NCBI GenBank assembly: GCA_035772735.1
Contig: JASDFA010000010.1
Location: 155,684,501-155,748,500, forward strand
Length of the DNA stretch: 64,000 bases
Direction: 5' to 3'
DNA from: Datura wrightii
Lineage: Eukaryota; Streptophyta; Magnoliopsida; Solanales; Solanaceae
Shown one piece after another: positions 23,287 to 34,644 of the stretch (positions are counted from its first letter, which is position 1; every line of letters begins with the position of its first letter). Below the pieces are notes generated by a model. The model had not been told where the DNA came from. It ran no database searches and was given only the letters and a program-made list of their open reading frames with translations. The position numbers were made by a program, and so were the translations under genes.

Positions 23287-24114
23287 GTTTGCTTATTGGA
23301 TAAGGGTCAAAATAATACATGAATAAATTGATTTTTATTCATGTATTAATTTTATGCATTGTTTGGTTACCAAATAGAATAAAAGTTATTCATGTATTAA
23401 TTTTATAGAATGTTTGGTTGGTAGATATCAAATATTGTATAAAGGTTATATATGTACTTATGTTATACAATGTTTGGTTGTGTTTTTAGTAATTCTACAT
23501 AATTAAAACTTACATAACTTATGAGGAAATCTATGTATAATTTTATGCAGGGTGGAAGGTGGAATTAAGTTATGTGGTATTAGTTATACATTGATTAAAA
23601 TAATAAAATTACACATTTACCTCTGATAATTTACTTTTAAAATCTTTTTTAATTCAGAACTTTAAAAAATTATATTTTCTTCTGTGCATATTTAACTAGA
23701 ATTAGTTATTATTATTTTTTATTTGGTGTATTTCTTTGGTTAATATGAATGTGTGTGTGGGTATAAAATTAATTAATTAATTAAACAATTATTGATCTAA
23801 TTTTTTTTTATTCAACACACATTTACACCTCCATTTTCTTCTTTTAAAAAAAATAAATTATACAATAATTTTATACTATTTGTTTACTTATTTTTTTGTA
23901 AATAATATATATTAATTTACACCAGATTAAATATTCAATAATCAATCATTCATCTATAACTAAACTTTACATAACTAATACTTGCATAATTAATACCTAC
24001 ATAACTAAAACATGCATAACTAATCCCTGCATAAAGTAATACATAAATTTTCTCATAAATAATTCATGTATTAGTAATACTCGCATAACTCTAACCTATA
24101 ACCAAATAGCCCCT
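23287..24114. mobile_element. MITE-like insertion, AT-rich
   Basis: Present between tcatcc and tgattgtatttcttc here, absent at about 34393 in the second duplicate. Near the ends, motifs such as ttcatgtattaatttta (left) and ataattcatgtattagta (right), and repeated gtttggtt, give partial inverted symmetry. No coding. Confidence 0.55.
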
Positions 24115-24142
24115 GATTGTATTTCTTCTAAACAAAGAAAAA

Positions 24143-25236
24143 TTGAGTTAATATCTTCAACGATGACTCATATATCTTGTAAAGTCACTGAACTTTAGTT
24201 TGTAGCAATAAATCACTCAACTTGTAGCTATTTTCTCACAAAATCATTCAATTAAATTTATCATTAAAAAAAAGTCTGATTCTACGAAATAATTTAATTT
24301 TTTATGTCATGTAAACATAGGCCCCACAAATAAATAAAATTAAAACAACAATATTTCTTATACCTAATCCACCCATCTACACATCAAATTGACGAAGCCC
24401 ATATTTCTCCCGGTCAATTCTCTGCTCCTCTTCGCTTTTTGTCCTTGTTTTTTTATTTCTCCAAAAACTCACAAAGAAGACTCTTAAAAGATTTTTTAAA
24501 ACCTTTTAGTGCCGATATTCTTCAAAATTTAAATTAATATTAGCTTCAGACCTTGAACACTAAGTCAAAATAACTACTTTATCGATTTTCTTTTGGTATC
24601 AAAATAAGCAAAAAATTACATAATACACAATTTCTAAATAATATTGCATACTAAGTTGTGTATGAGCACAATTATTTGCCAACAAAGAAAGAACACAATA
24701 TATTGTGTCATAATAGGTCTTTGACATGACCACAAAAGATTACAGAAATAATTCTCGCTATGATTTCTAGACTTCTTCATTTGAACTTCAACAATATGAT
24801 CCTCCATAACTTTTCGCTTAGAAAGTCTGCCCCTCTTAGAAGTATAAGATGGATCAATAGTTTCAACACCTTCAATTGCAAGGCAGGACAAAATATTATT
24901 TCTGAAACTTTTTAATGGGTTAGATCAAGGCAGAATAAAATTCAAATTTAAAAATAAATCGTATGGAAAAAGAAGGAATGTGCTTAAGCCAAATGAATCA
25001 TTTGTTGAGATATCTTCACTGATCAGCTCACAATTACAATATTATGCAATGAATTTTGATGGGTGGGTGAGTGGATAGGTGAGGTGGGTATAAAAATAAA
25101 ATTTTAAATTTATTTGCAAGGCTTATAATTATGTGACATAAAAAGTTAAATTTTTTTGTCATGTCAAATTTTTTATTTATTTTTATGATAAATTTGTTGA
25201 ATGATTCTGTGAGGGCTGCAAGTTGAGCATTACAGG
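24143..25236. mobile_element. Foldback-type insertion of about 1.1 kb
   Basis: The left arm (ctcaacttgtagctattttc, then aaaatcattcaattaaattt) is inverted at the right (aaatttgttgaatgattctg, gctgcaagttgag), giving terminal inverted repeats of roughly 70 bp. It is absent in the second duplicate, which has a short unrelated stretch at 34430-34490. I see no convincing transposase in the 85- and 88-aa minus-strand frames. Confidence 0.6.
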
Positions 25237-25239
25237 TAA

Positions 25240-25387
25240 TTTCGGTTTCTCGGTGGCGGTAGACGCGCAGAGACTTCACCCTCTCAAATTCCGGTGACAT
25301 AGAGCGATGTCGTTTCTGATAATCAATTTCAGTTTCTCTTCGCTAGGATCGCACATTCTCTCTCTCTCTCTCCCTCCATCTCTCTTT
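25240..25387 (+). promoter_or_regulatory. CID4-B promoter edge and non-coding 5' UTR exon
   Basis: A (TC)n run (25357-25386) ends at a perfect donor gtaagt at 25388, and the same arrangement occurs before CID4-C (34500-34644). I infer a first untranslated exon, with a long intron to the acceptor at 29858-29859. I see no clear TATA box, and the transcription start is unknown. Confidence 0.45.
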
Positions 25388-26369
25388 GTAAGTCTCGTCT
25401 TCATTTATCTACTTGTTTATTGATGAATCACATTGTTTGAATCGCACAAGAATATGGGTGTAGGGGTTTTTTAATCGGGCTCGGAAATAAAAGTTGTTCT
25501 TTTTCGTTTTAAAGCTGGGATTTCGATTGGTTGCTTGTTAATGGAGTAGGTGATTTCTAGTTAGCTCCTAGTGCTTTGTTTTGTCTTTTTTGGAGAGCTG
25601 GGCCAATATCCTTTTTATTGAGAATGCAGTTTATTCGTGATTATATGTGCTCGCGTTTGTTTTTTCTATCTTCTTGTTGCTTCAAGTTTTTGAGTTTTTA
25701 AAGTTTATGAAATGGACCTAAACATAGACGAATAGATATAGAGGTAGCTGACCCAACTATTTTAGGATGGGAGTTTTTCTGTCAACTCATGGTGAATAGG
25801 TACCTGTAGACTCCATTTATCACTTGGTATGAATATGTCTAGTACAGAGGAAGAAAGAAAGAGAAAAAAATCAATTGCATGTTGGACAGAAGACATTGAA
25901 CTTAAGTTTCCAATGAAGGGAAAAATAGATTCATTGCATTAGTTACTGTTAGTTGGTTTGTCAAGATTCTCGTACTCTCGCTTCCTTTTTTCTGAAAGTT
26001 TTCTAAGTTCTGATCTGTATTGTCTTCACATTCATTCCTTTGTACACATTATTGCTTTCTGTATGTTCAGTATTTGATCGTTTAAAAGCTTAAAAGCAGT
26101 TTTAGCAAATTCATTATTGTTCCTTCACCAAGTCTCTGATCACGGGCTTATGAGTGAGAATCTTGATTAAATGAAAGTACCACTCTGATCTTGAGCTTGA
26201 AGTCATTTGCTCATTATTTTCCCAGACCCCCGCCAATAAAAAGATTTTTTAAAAGTTACACTTCATTGGACTCAATTTAAAAAGCAGTTACCCAAGTATT
26301 TAACTCTAAGACTTATCCCGGTAGACGGGTTTTCTGTCAACTGGAACTAGTTGTTTGTTGGTCCTAGAT

Positions 26370-28710
26370 TATTTTTTCTTACCAATCATTTCATTTGGGT
26401 GATTGTATTAAAACTTAATCCATCAAATGTCAAGAAAGTCTTTTACGTTGCCGGCGCTAAGTCCTTTGATCTCATGGAATATGCTTCGTCCTATGACATA
26501 TGACATGGTACAATTTGGTAGAGAGGACAAGAAACTTTGTAAGGTGGTTGACAATCAGCAGACGGGTCCTGATATGCATATGCCAGAAGATGATTGCTGC
26601 ATCAGAAGGATCTGAGAACATATTCAGGAGAAGGAACATTCAGACCAACTCTATGAGTATTCAGTAACTCAGAATTTTAATCTTCGTGGAAGATTTGTTC
26701 CTATCGGTGGGAAACAGAAGCAACATTATCATCCTGGAATTTCCCTAACACATGCTTGGGTCAATTTGACTCAAAAAATACAAAAAATTATAGAGAAAAC
26801 CAGATTACTAAAGGGGAACCAACCACAAAACTATGCAGAGGCAGTGAAAACTCAACAGATTATCTGGAAGTGACATGGGGCTGAAAGATACTCCCTCCGT
26901 TTCAAAATAAGTGGTGTTTTTAGTTTGTGCACACCATTTAAGAAAACTACTCATTCCTAGAAAGAAAAATATATTTTTACCCACTTACCCTTAAAAAATA
27001 TCTTGAAGAAAGATATAGCTCTTTAGTATTTTCAAGATTATGTAAAACTTTCCCCATTTAAATAAGGGTAAAATTGGAAAAAGATCATTAATGTCTTCTT
27101 GATTATATAAAGCACCACTTATTTTGAAATAAAATCAAAAGACTAAAACACCACTTATTTTGAAACAGAGGGAGTAGGAACTAATTAGAGTCTAAAATCA
27201 CTGTTGGATAAGAAAATCATTGAACAAAAGAGGGAATCCCTTCCAAATTGCTTGTTGGGGGGATTCGAGGGTGTTCACCAAGATATCCTAACAGGCTCAG
27301 AACTGAGAAGATGGGTTCACAACATTTGTAAGGTGTCCAGGGGCGCAGGTCCTCAAAACGGAAGGGTTTAGTTTTATCTTTGAACTATCGTCTAAGGAGG
27401 AATCTCATTGAATCAAAAGAATATGAAGATGGAAAACATGGAACTTAAACTGGATTGGTGGTCACCAGTGAAGGGATTCGTCTCAGAAAACAAGACCAAA
27501 ATAGTGTTGGGTACGCTTTTACACCTATGGAATCACGATACTTTCAGAGAAATTGGTGAAAAATGTGCAGTTGATTGAAAATAGAGGGACAAACTATTTT
27601 GAAGAGGCTACCTACAATGGGCTTGGATTCACGTCAAAAGCCTCTTAATTGAATTCTGTCGTCCATTGTCTTGGTGGAAAAATGGTGCTTTGGTTCTCTT
27701 TTCATAGTCAAAAACCATTGGGTAATAGGAGTTTCTCGAAGAGAGACGCTGGTAGTTTTTTGAATTTCAAATCTGATGGTGAGGTTACTAGGCCACGCAT
27801 AACGATTTTGGGTTGACAATATGGTAATAATGTGGGTTTGGGCAAGAAACAACGTCTAAAGTCTTTTAGAGCCCAATCCTTTTGGACCTCTCTTACACTC
27901 AAATTGCAAAACAATCTAACCCAGCCAAATTATGTATTTCGACCTTGTCGTCTAAGCCTCTTTTAGAATCAATCTCTCATATCGATCTTTTTCTCATCAA
28001 AGTCAAAGCCATGTCTAACAAATGTCTGACAACCCACCAGTTGCAATCTAGGAGTCTCCTCCGTAGCTCATCTTCCTTAGAAGATATGTTAGAAGTAGTA
28101 ATGAGCTGCATGCTAGACACCCAGATGCTGAATCTTGTAGAGTGATGAACTCGACAAGAACCTCAACCCATCACTACCTAGCAAGTTCGTTTGTGTGAAT
28201 GGTACCAAATTGATGAGGACACAATCGGAGTCAATTGAGACAGAACACTACACATGAAGGCTTTGAGGGGGAAGCTCTACAGTTGTTACCAAAATTGGCA
28301 ACAATTGACTTCAGAAGAATACCAAAAGCAAAATATGTAAATTTAGGTAGTGCCAGAAAAGGGGAGAATTGTGAGGTAAAGAACTTCAAATCTAACATAA
28401 AATTTGGTAAGTGCAGTGACTGAGTCAAGGGAAATTACCTCACTTTTGTTGAACCACGAAGCTGAATCTTATTATCTGGAACGTGAGGGGCCTCAATATT
28501 AGAGGAAAAAGACGGATGTTGAAAATGTTATTATGCAAGGAGAGAGCTAATATTTATTGTTCCTAGGAAACCAAATTTGATGTTATTTCTGCTACTATTA
28601 TCAGACAGATTTGGCCAAATAGATGGACTGATTTTACCTACTTAGAAGCTGGATGAAGCAAATGGGGGATTCTTGATATATGGGATAGGAGAACTTGGAA
28701 TGGGATTACT
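26370..28710 (+). mobile_element. Degenerate L1-type LINE (ORF1 and start of ORF2), first duplicate
   Basis: The ORF1-like start MSRKSFTLPALSP is at 26427. Later pieces are KLCKVVDNQQTG, LGRFVPIG-like and QKIQKIIEKTRLLKGNQPQN. An ORF2 endonuclease start (IWNVRGLNIRGKRRMLKML) lies near 28475-28535. Many stops. The 3' part present in the second duplicate (37826-38900) is missing here. Shared by both duplicates, so inserted before the tandem duplication. Confidence 0.65.
26891..27174. mobile_element. Stowaway (Tc1/mariner) MITE, 284 bp
   Basis: Ends ctccctccgtttcaaaataa and ttattttgaaacagagggag, flanked by TA at 26889-26890 and 27175-27176. The second duplicate at about 36195 has the intact empty site (gaaagataggagcta). 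Insertion therefore followed the duplication. Confidence 0.95.
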
Positions 28711-29859
28711 GTTATGTTTTTTTTTCGATCCATGAATTTACAGTTTTGTGTAATCTACTCGTGTTAGTGAAATTTATACGGTTAGTTACTTTGCCCCTAG
28801 ATCATATTCTTGACATATGCAACTTATGTTTTAGTTTGAAATTGTAATCTTGATTGCTTCAAACAAAAAGAAAAAGGATAATCCAGTTGGTATTTCTTTA
28901 GGATATTATGTTTCTGAGTTCTGTTAGTATCCTAAGGATGTATTGGGTCATTGTTTTATGTAGGTAAATATGTGCTAGTTAGTATTGAACAGTTAATTCC
29001 TCGCTAGTTAGTATTAACAGTTAATTCCTTGAAGGTATGGACACCATTTATATGGTCTCCATGTCTATTTATTTTTGGGTGTTTAGTTCACTACTTTGTC
29101 TCAATTGGATGAGATAGAAGTGAATCTTTCAAGATCATGAAATGTTTTAAATTCATTGCTTAGTATAAAAGTGAAACAGCATTCACGTCTAGGTTATAGA
29201 AGTGGCAAGTATTTTTAGAAGTGATTAGAACAATGACTTTTACTTTGATTCTCGTCAAATACATCTTCTGATTAACCTAATCAATGTGGTTTAAGTATTC
29301 CAAGTAGCATAATGTGTGGAATTACACAAGATTAACCTATACTTTGTTATCCATTTCTGACTCCAAATAGTGGTCTTTTTCATTTTTTTATATCTTATCG
29401 TAAATATTTCTTGTCACCTTAAGGCTTATTGCCTATTTTATTGGTTCTCTCTCTAAACAGAATTGTTACTCTGGTTGAAGTCCTCCATCTGCTAAGTTAC
29501 TTGAATTAATTTCACTGAAACTCTCTATTAGTCATAAGAGAAATTAATTTCCTACATCTATTAACATTTAATTCTCACCTTGCAGTGCAGACTTCTATTT
29601 TACTTTGTATCTTGTTAATCACAGTCCAATAAAGTGCATTGACGCCTAGTTATTGTTCAATTGATGCATTATTTTCCTGTTATATAATTCTTGTTCCTAG
29701 TTTCTTTATACCAGCTAGTGGATGATCCAGGTCTTAGTTGTTGTCTTGGTGCGTACTGTGCAGTTTGATATTTTTCCATGCTTGCAAAAAAATGTTTCAT
29801 TCAAATTTCCATCTTTAGCAGTTAGAGTTATTTGCTTATTCGAGTGTTGTCTTCTGCAG
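28711..29859 (+). other. Distal part of the CID4-B 5' intron
   Basis: AT-rich intron similar to 39010-40116 (C copy) and 240-975 (A copy). It ends at the pyrimidine-rich acceptor cttctgcag (29859). No gene of its own. Confidence 0.6.
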
Positions 29860-29981
29860 TGTATAGACTGAACCCGAGCTAAACTGCATCTCGCCTATAA
29901 ATCAACACATTATTTAGGAAGATGCAGCAACCTGTGCAGCTAAGGCCTTCTGCCAATGGATATGGCCATCGTAAAGTTGAT

Positions 29982-29996
29982 AGAGAAATGGGTAAT
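29982..29996. repeat. SINE target-site duplication, left
   Basis: agagaaatgggtaat; the copy at 30224-30238 differs by one base (agagaaatcggtaat). CID4-C has one such sequence, in exon 1. Confidence 0.9.
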
Positions 29997-30223
29997 TTGG
30001 CAGCCGAGGGTGTGGCCTAGTGGTCAATGAAGCGGGTGAGAACCATGTGGTCTCAAGGTCAAACCTCAGCAGAGACAAAAAAACAGTAGGTGATTTTTTC
30101 CTATCTGTTTTAGCTTTGGTGGATAGAGTTACCTGATACCTGTTGCTGGTGGGAGGTGGTAGGTATCCTGTGGAATTAGTCAAGCTGACCCAGACACCAC
30201 GGTTATCAAAAAAATAAAAGAAG
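29997..30223 (+). mobile_element. Solanaceae-type tRNA-derived SINE, 227 bp, in coding exon 1 of CID4-B
   Basis: The polymerase III box A-like tggcctagtggt (30013-30024) and box B-like ggtcaaacctc (30057-30067) have tRNA spacing. The body contains the conserved gttacctgatacctgttgct and ggtaggtatcctgtggaatt, and the 3' end is ggttatcaaaaaaataaaag. Flanked by 15-bp target duplications and absent from CID4-C. Such elements are moved by LINE enzymes. I do not assign a numbered subfamily. Confidence 0.9.
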
Positions 30224-31290
30224 AGAGAAATCGGTAATAGGTTGGAGAATAAAGTGCAATCTGGAAAAATGACTTCCCGTCAATTTACAGGTGTAGGTGA
30301 GAGCCATTGACTTAGGATTGTCTATGATTTCTTCCCTAATTCCAACTCCAAGTGTTACAGGTAAAGGGGGAGCCATCTCAAAGCCTGTCACGTGATCAAC
30401 TAGTTTTTTTAAGTGTTTGTCTGGTTGGACATCAAGTGGAAGCACAAGTGATGGACGGATCGGTGTTTTCAGGGATACTTAATGCGACAAACACTGAAAA
30501 AGATTTTGGTATGTTAGAAAAGTTAACTTAGACTTTAGGTTTTTTTGGTTGTTGATTGAAGACTCTGAACATTGTTTTGGCATATGTACAACTATTTTAT
30601 ATTTAACATTAGCTTTCTTCGTTTCACTTGGCACAGGTATTATTCTGAAAATGGCCTACTTGATAAAAGATAGTTCTGAGGGGATGAAGAATACTTCTGA
30701 AACTTTTAGCAAGCCTCCATCAAAGACTTTGATAATACCGGGTAAAGAGTTTGTACAAGTTAGAGCAAAGGTTTGTGTGCAACTGCTATAGTTCTTTCTA
30801 GCAATTACTTTATGCACCATCTGATTTCAACAATGATAATACTTTAAATAATCAATCAAACAAATCAGATCACAGTATATAATGGTGATGGTCTTTCATG
30901 GAAGGTCTTTATATATCATATCTAATTAATTTTTGACTCAGATTGTTGTGACTTTCAATTAGTTTTAGTTATAGTAATGATGCTCGATTGCTTCGGAGTA
31001 GGGTGTGCCTACATTTTTAGACAGCTTCAGAACAGAATTCATACTGGAACAGCAGCAGGAACTTTTGACAGATTCATGTATTTCACAATCTCGGCATATT
31101 GAGGTAGAGCGGCAGTTGGAATGCTGGGTATCTGATGATGATGCTCCTGAATGTCCTAACTGAATGTCCTAAACTAGACAATATATTTGATGGCCATTGG
31201 AATAGGTTGCTAGCTCACATCATTTCCTTTGATTGTTAGAGGATGTTTTAGCTATCTATAGCCTATATTGGGGGATGCTTCAAAATCCTT

Positions 31291-31294
31291 GTAA
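31291..31294. other. Junction of the tandem duplication (CID4 intron 4 to LTR)
   Basis: Up to g31291 the sequence follows CID4 intron 4 (caaaatccttg, as at 41281-41291). From a31294 it follows the LTR interior (attatagaaa, as at 19944). Two bases between are unassigned. Confidence 0.85.
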
Positions 31295-31999
31295 TTATAG
31301 AAATTTCAACATGAAGATCTAACGATACTTACAGATTCATATTTATGATAATAAGATGAATATCAAGAGGGAAAAACTCTTACCCAACTAAATCCCACGA
31401 AACAACCCCAAACTTAATGGAATGCAACAAGAACACAAACCACACGACGGAATCAACGATCTAACCTCAGAAATTGCTTTAGCTCATGGATTTAACTCAA
31501 ATCCTTCAATATCTATGGAGAATTACAAAGAAATGGAGTTTCCATCACCCAAGTTCTGGAAAAAATGAATTTGGATATGACCAACGACCAAGGAGACTTT
31601 ATATATTCCTCTGTTGACTTGACCCGCTTTGACATGCTTGCTTGCACAGTCTCGCGAAAACGCGAATATCTCTCTATTCCAAAGTCGTATCAGCAAACAG
31701 TTTAATGCGTTAGAAACTAGACTTATAGACCTTCAATTTGATAGGTAGTAGACACCCTAACTCCTTATAGATTGGGAGAAAAGCTCTGAGACATCTGATC
31801 CAAATTTCAGAGAATTTAAGAAAGTAATTTGTGATAACGTTTGCAAACTTTTGTTTTATAACTTGATTGATGTCAAATATTAACCTACAACCATAGAGTG
31901 ATTCAAATACCTCATAACACATCCTTCTTAGCATATTAAGCACTCTTAGTCCTACTTCGAAAGTACGGGTTTATTGCTTCAATTATACGGGGTATTACA
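31294..31999 (-). mobile_element. Partial LTR, second copy
   Basis: Matches 19944-20650 of the LTR element. On the minus strand the preserved 5' edge is TGTAATACCCCGTATAATTG from 31999. It exists because the duplication started inside the LTR. Confidence 0.75.
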
Positions 32000-32558
32000 A
32001 TAATTCCAAGATAAAATCCAGAATTATAGTACAACAATATAAGTGATGGAATAAGTTATTTCATATAAAAAAATAAGATCAAATAATCTCATGGGATATC
32101 CCAACCTATGGGATATCCAACCTATCTCATCCCACACCCAAGTTCATTGGATTCTTTGCCAAATAGGTGTATTAGATAATGTTTGACTTTGCAAGTGTAA
32201 TAAATTGTTTTACTATATGTGGGACCAATTAAAATATAATTACAGGTAACAATGTAAAATAGGTACATTAATAACTTGAAAAATAAAGCAGATAATCTTA
32301 TATAGCATGTTATATTTCGAATCCATTACAAGTTACATTTTACTATTGGGAGAAATTGTTTTCTAAGTTTAGAATACAGGAAGACGGAATTGATGGACAT
32401 GTCAATTTTTTATGTTCAGTTTATAAAAGGAAAGATTGTGATGGAAGGAATAATTGTATTATATATATAAAAAAAAACATAGAATGTATAATTTATATAA
32501 TATTTTCTTTAAAATAATTAAAATAGAGCATAGTTGTTTACTATATATGAGTGTTAGT
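32000..32558. other. Duplicated spacer, first part
   Basis: Matches 20651-20765 and 21619-22470 without the MITEs found there. A stretch of about 120 bp near 21880-21990 is missing here (junction near 32365). No gene seen. Confidence 0.65.
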
Positions 32559-33590
32559 TGGATGACTAAACTGGTAAGGAACCCCTATGGAGTTAGTGTT
32601 TGGATGTCTATCTGCAATTTATGGCCAAAGTTCAAAAATAACTCCTATCTCAAAGTAGGAAATGGGGAGAGAACTTTCTAGGAAGACAAATGGATAGGAC
32701 AAACACCGCTGAAGCAGCTATATCCAGATATATACAATCTGAACCAGCAACAAAACTCAACTGTTGGAGATGTATGGGACACTCAAGGTTGGAACCTGAG
32801 CTATAGGAGTATGCTGAACGATTGGGAGATTGACAGGCTTACAGATTTCTTCCTCACATTGAAACAATTCAAAGGTGTATCTACCTCTGAAGATTGTGTT
32901 TAATGGATGGGAAATAGCCAAGATACTTACTCTATCAAAGGTGCCTACGGAAAATACAATATTTCTAACAATCAGATTGACTGTTGGCCTTGGAAATTGA
33001 TTTGGAAGGTCAAAATTCCTTGTAAAGTAGCATGGTTTACCTAGCTACTGACTAGGAATGCAGTATAACTTAATGAAGAGGGGTCTACAGTTGGTTTCAA
33101 CATGCTGTCTATGTGGAGAAGAGGCAGAGACAATCAATCATCTTTTTTTACATTGCAAAATAATAAGTCAGCTGTGGAGTATTTTCATAAATATGGAAGG
33201 ACTTGTATGGGTAATGCCTGGTAGTATTCTGGAGACCTTAGAAAATTGGAACAATTGGAACAGTTATAATAGCTTAGCAAACCAGAAGGAAAGATGGAAA
33301 ATTGTCCCTGCTTGTACTTGATGGACAGTGTGGAATGAAAGGAACCAAAGATGCCTGGAAGATAAATGCAGCTTTATCCGGGATATGAAGATGAAGTGCT
33401 TAGCTTGGTTTTATTTTTGGTGTAAATTAGTATACATGGAAGATCAAGAATCCTTTGTAGATAGTATAGGATCTTTGTGAATCCAAGGAATAGGAGATTG
33501 ATCTTTAGGCTTTTGTAATTAACTTTAGCTGTATCTAATTTGATGCAGTCTTTTTTGGATATATAAGTCAATTGTTACCTTCTCAAAAGA
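32559..33590 (+). mobile_element. 5'-truncated L1-type LINE (zf-RVT and tail)
   Basis: The plus strand reads VRNPYGVSVWMSICNLWPKF, then a stop, later IWKVKIPCKVAWFT and CCLCGEEAETINHLFLHC (33110-33163), the zf-RVT zinc-binding signature. The tail (WNERNQRC) is typical for the end of ORF2. It is absent from the first duplicate (about 22470-22530), so it was inserted after the duplication, with a small loss of target sequence. Stops make it inactive. Confidence 0.8.
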
Positions 33591-34499
33591 AAATTATTAC
33601 TGTTACATATATTCTTAATTTTATATTTATTTCATTTAAAACAATACATAAATTTCCGCATGGCTTACAATAATATTATAGTTGTGTAAGAAGAAAACTA
33701 AAAACTAAATAACTTAAAGGTTTTCAAAATCGAACCATAACCGATAAATTCAAACACGGAAAGTGTTATTAAATTAATGATCGGGTTGTTAGATTAACAA
33801 TTTAAGAGTGGTTTAGAATTTTATAATAGCACATTATCGGTTAAGAAACAAATTATTTAATTTTTATATCGAATAACCGATAATCCGTCAATTCCTACTA
33901 ATCTATAATATTACCCTTATTTTATGCTTATGATAGAGTGCATCTATTTAATTATTTTGAAACAATAGATCCTTTTTGTTCTCCTAAGGAAGAAAAATTA
34001 ATATCATATATGTGTGTTTTTTGTATGAATGTTTTGCATGTGATATTATCTTTATTGTATGTAACAAACATTTCATGTGAAAGAGTTGCTTGTTTAGGCC
34101 AATTGCGGATTAATGGTATTTATGAACACTTTCAATATTCATGTTCTCAAAATCTCTGCAACCAATATGTATTAACTTAACCAATTAATCAGTAACCCGA
34201 CCGATAATCATCGAATAATCATTAAGCCGAATTGAAAAATATCAATTCAATAATGATTTAACACATAAAAATTGATAACCAATAAATAAAATCATAAATA
34301 CAAAAATCGGAACCGACCACCCAATAAGCACCCTAAAATAATGTATCAACCAACAATAATAAATTTTATGTGAATAGTAGTTCTGGCCATCCTTATGGCA
34401 TTTCTTCTAAACAAAGAAAAGTTAGTAGATACAAACAAGATCCTTAAACGGACATATAATGGACTCTGTGTGAGAACCCATTTTAAGCATTCAGGGTAA
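33591..34499. other. Duplicated spacer, second part
   Basis: Matches 22530-23286 and then 24115-24142. It contains the old MITE-like unit (33719-34334). Positions 34430-34490 have no match in the first copy. No gene seen. Confidence 0.6.
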
Positions 34500-34644
34500 T
34501 TTCAGTTTCTCGGTGACGGTAGACGCGCAGAGACTTCACCCTCTCAATTCCATTCATAGAGCGGTGTCGTTTTTGATAATCAATTTTAGTTTCTCTTTGC
34601 TAGGATCGCACATTCTCTCTCTCTCTCTCTCTCCATCCCTCTTT
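34500..34644 (+). promoter_or_regulatory. CID4-C promoter edge and non-coding 5' UTR exon
   Basis: Same structure as 25240-25387: gcgcagagacttcaccctct, then a (CT)n run at 34612-34632, then donor gtaagt at 34645. It would splice to 40117, 62 bases before the start codon. CT-rich 5' UTRs with a leader intron are common in plant housekeeping genes. Transcription start not located. Confidence 0.5.

Larger units (their letters stand above)
25388..29859 (+). other. Inferred 5' UTR intron of CID4-B, loaded with transposons
   Basis: Matches 34645-40116 of CID4-C. It holds a degenerate LINE (about 26370-28710) that itself contains a Stowaway MITE (26891-27174). The remaining sequence is AT-rich intron ending in ttctgcag. 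Confidence 0.5.
29922..31205 (+). pseudogene. CID4-B: ataxin-2/CID4-like pseudogene, exons 1-4 only
   Basis: Exon 1 starts ATG 29922 (MQQPVQLRPSANGYGHRKVD) and is split by a SINE at 29997-30223 that brings an in-frame stop; the exon resumes at 30239. Exon 2 (30361-30508) is 148 bp against 147 in CID4-C, because of an extra c in gggggagccatc, a frameshift inside the Lsm domain. Exon 3 (30637-30770) is intact. Exon 4 (31002-31205) has a short duplication of ctgaatgtcct that creates a stop at 31161-31163. Eighty-six bases after exon 4 the homology ends at the tandem-duplication junction (31291), so LsmAD and PAM2 exons never follow. No functional product is expected. Confidence 0.9.

Noticed and set aside
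24634..25300. 85- and 88-aa minus-strand frames, possibly a transposase of the foldback element
   Set aside because: No DDE or zinc-finger motif; too short and without a second copy to compare.
29997..30070. tRNA gene
   Set aside because: Box A- and B-like motifs are present, but no cloverleaf can be folded and the body is that of a SINE.
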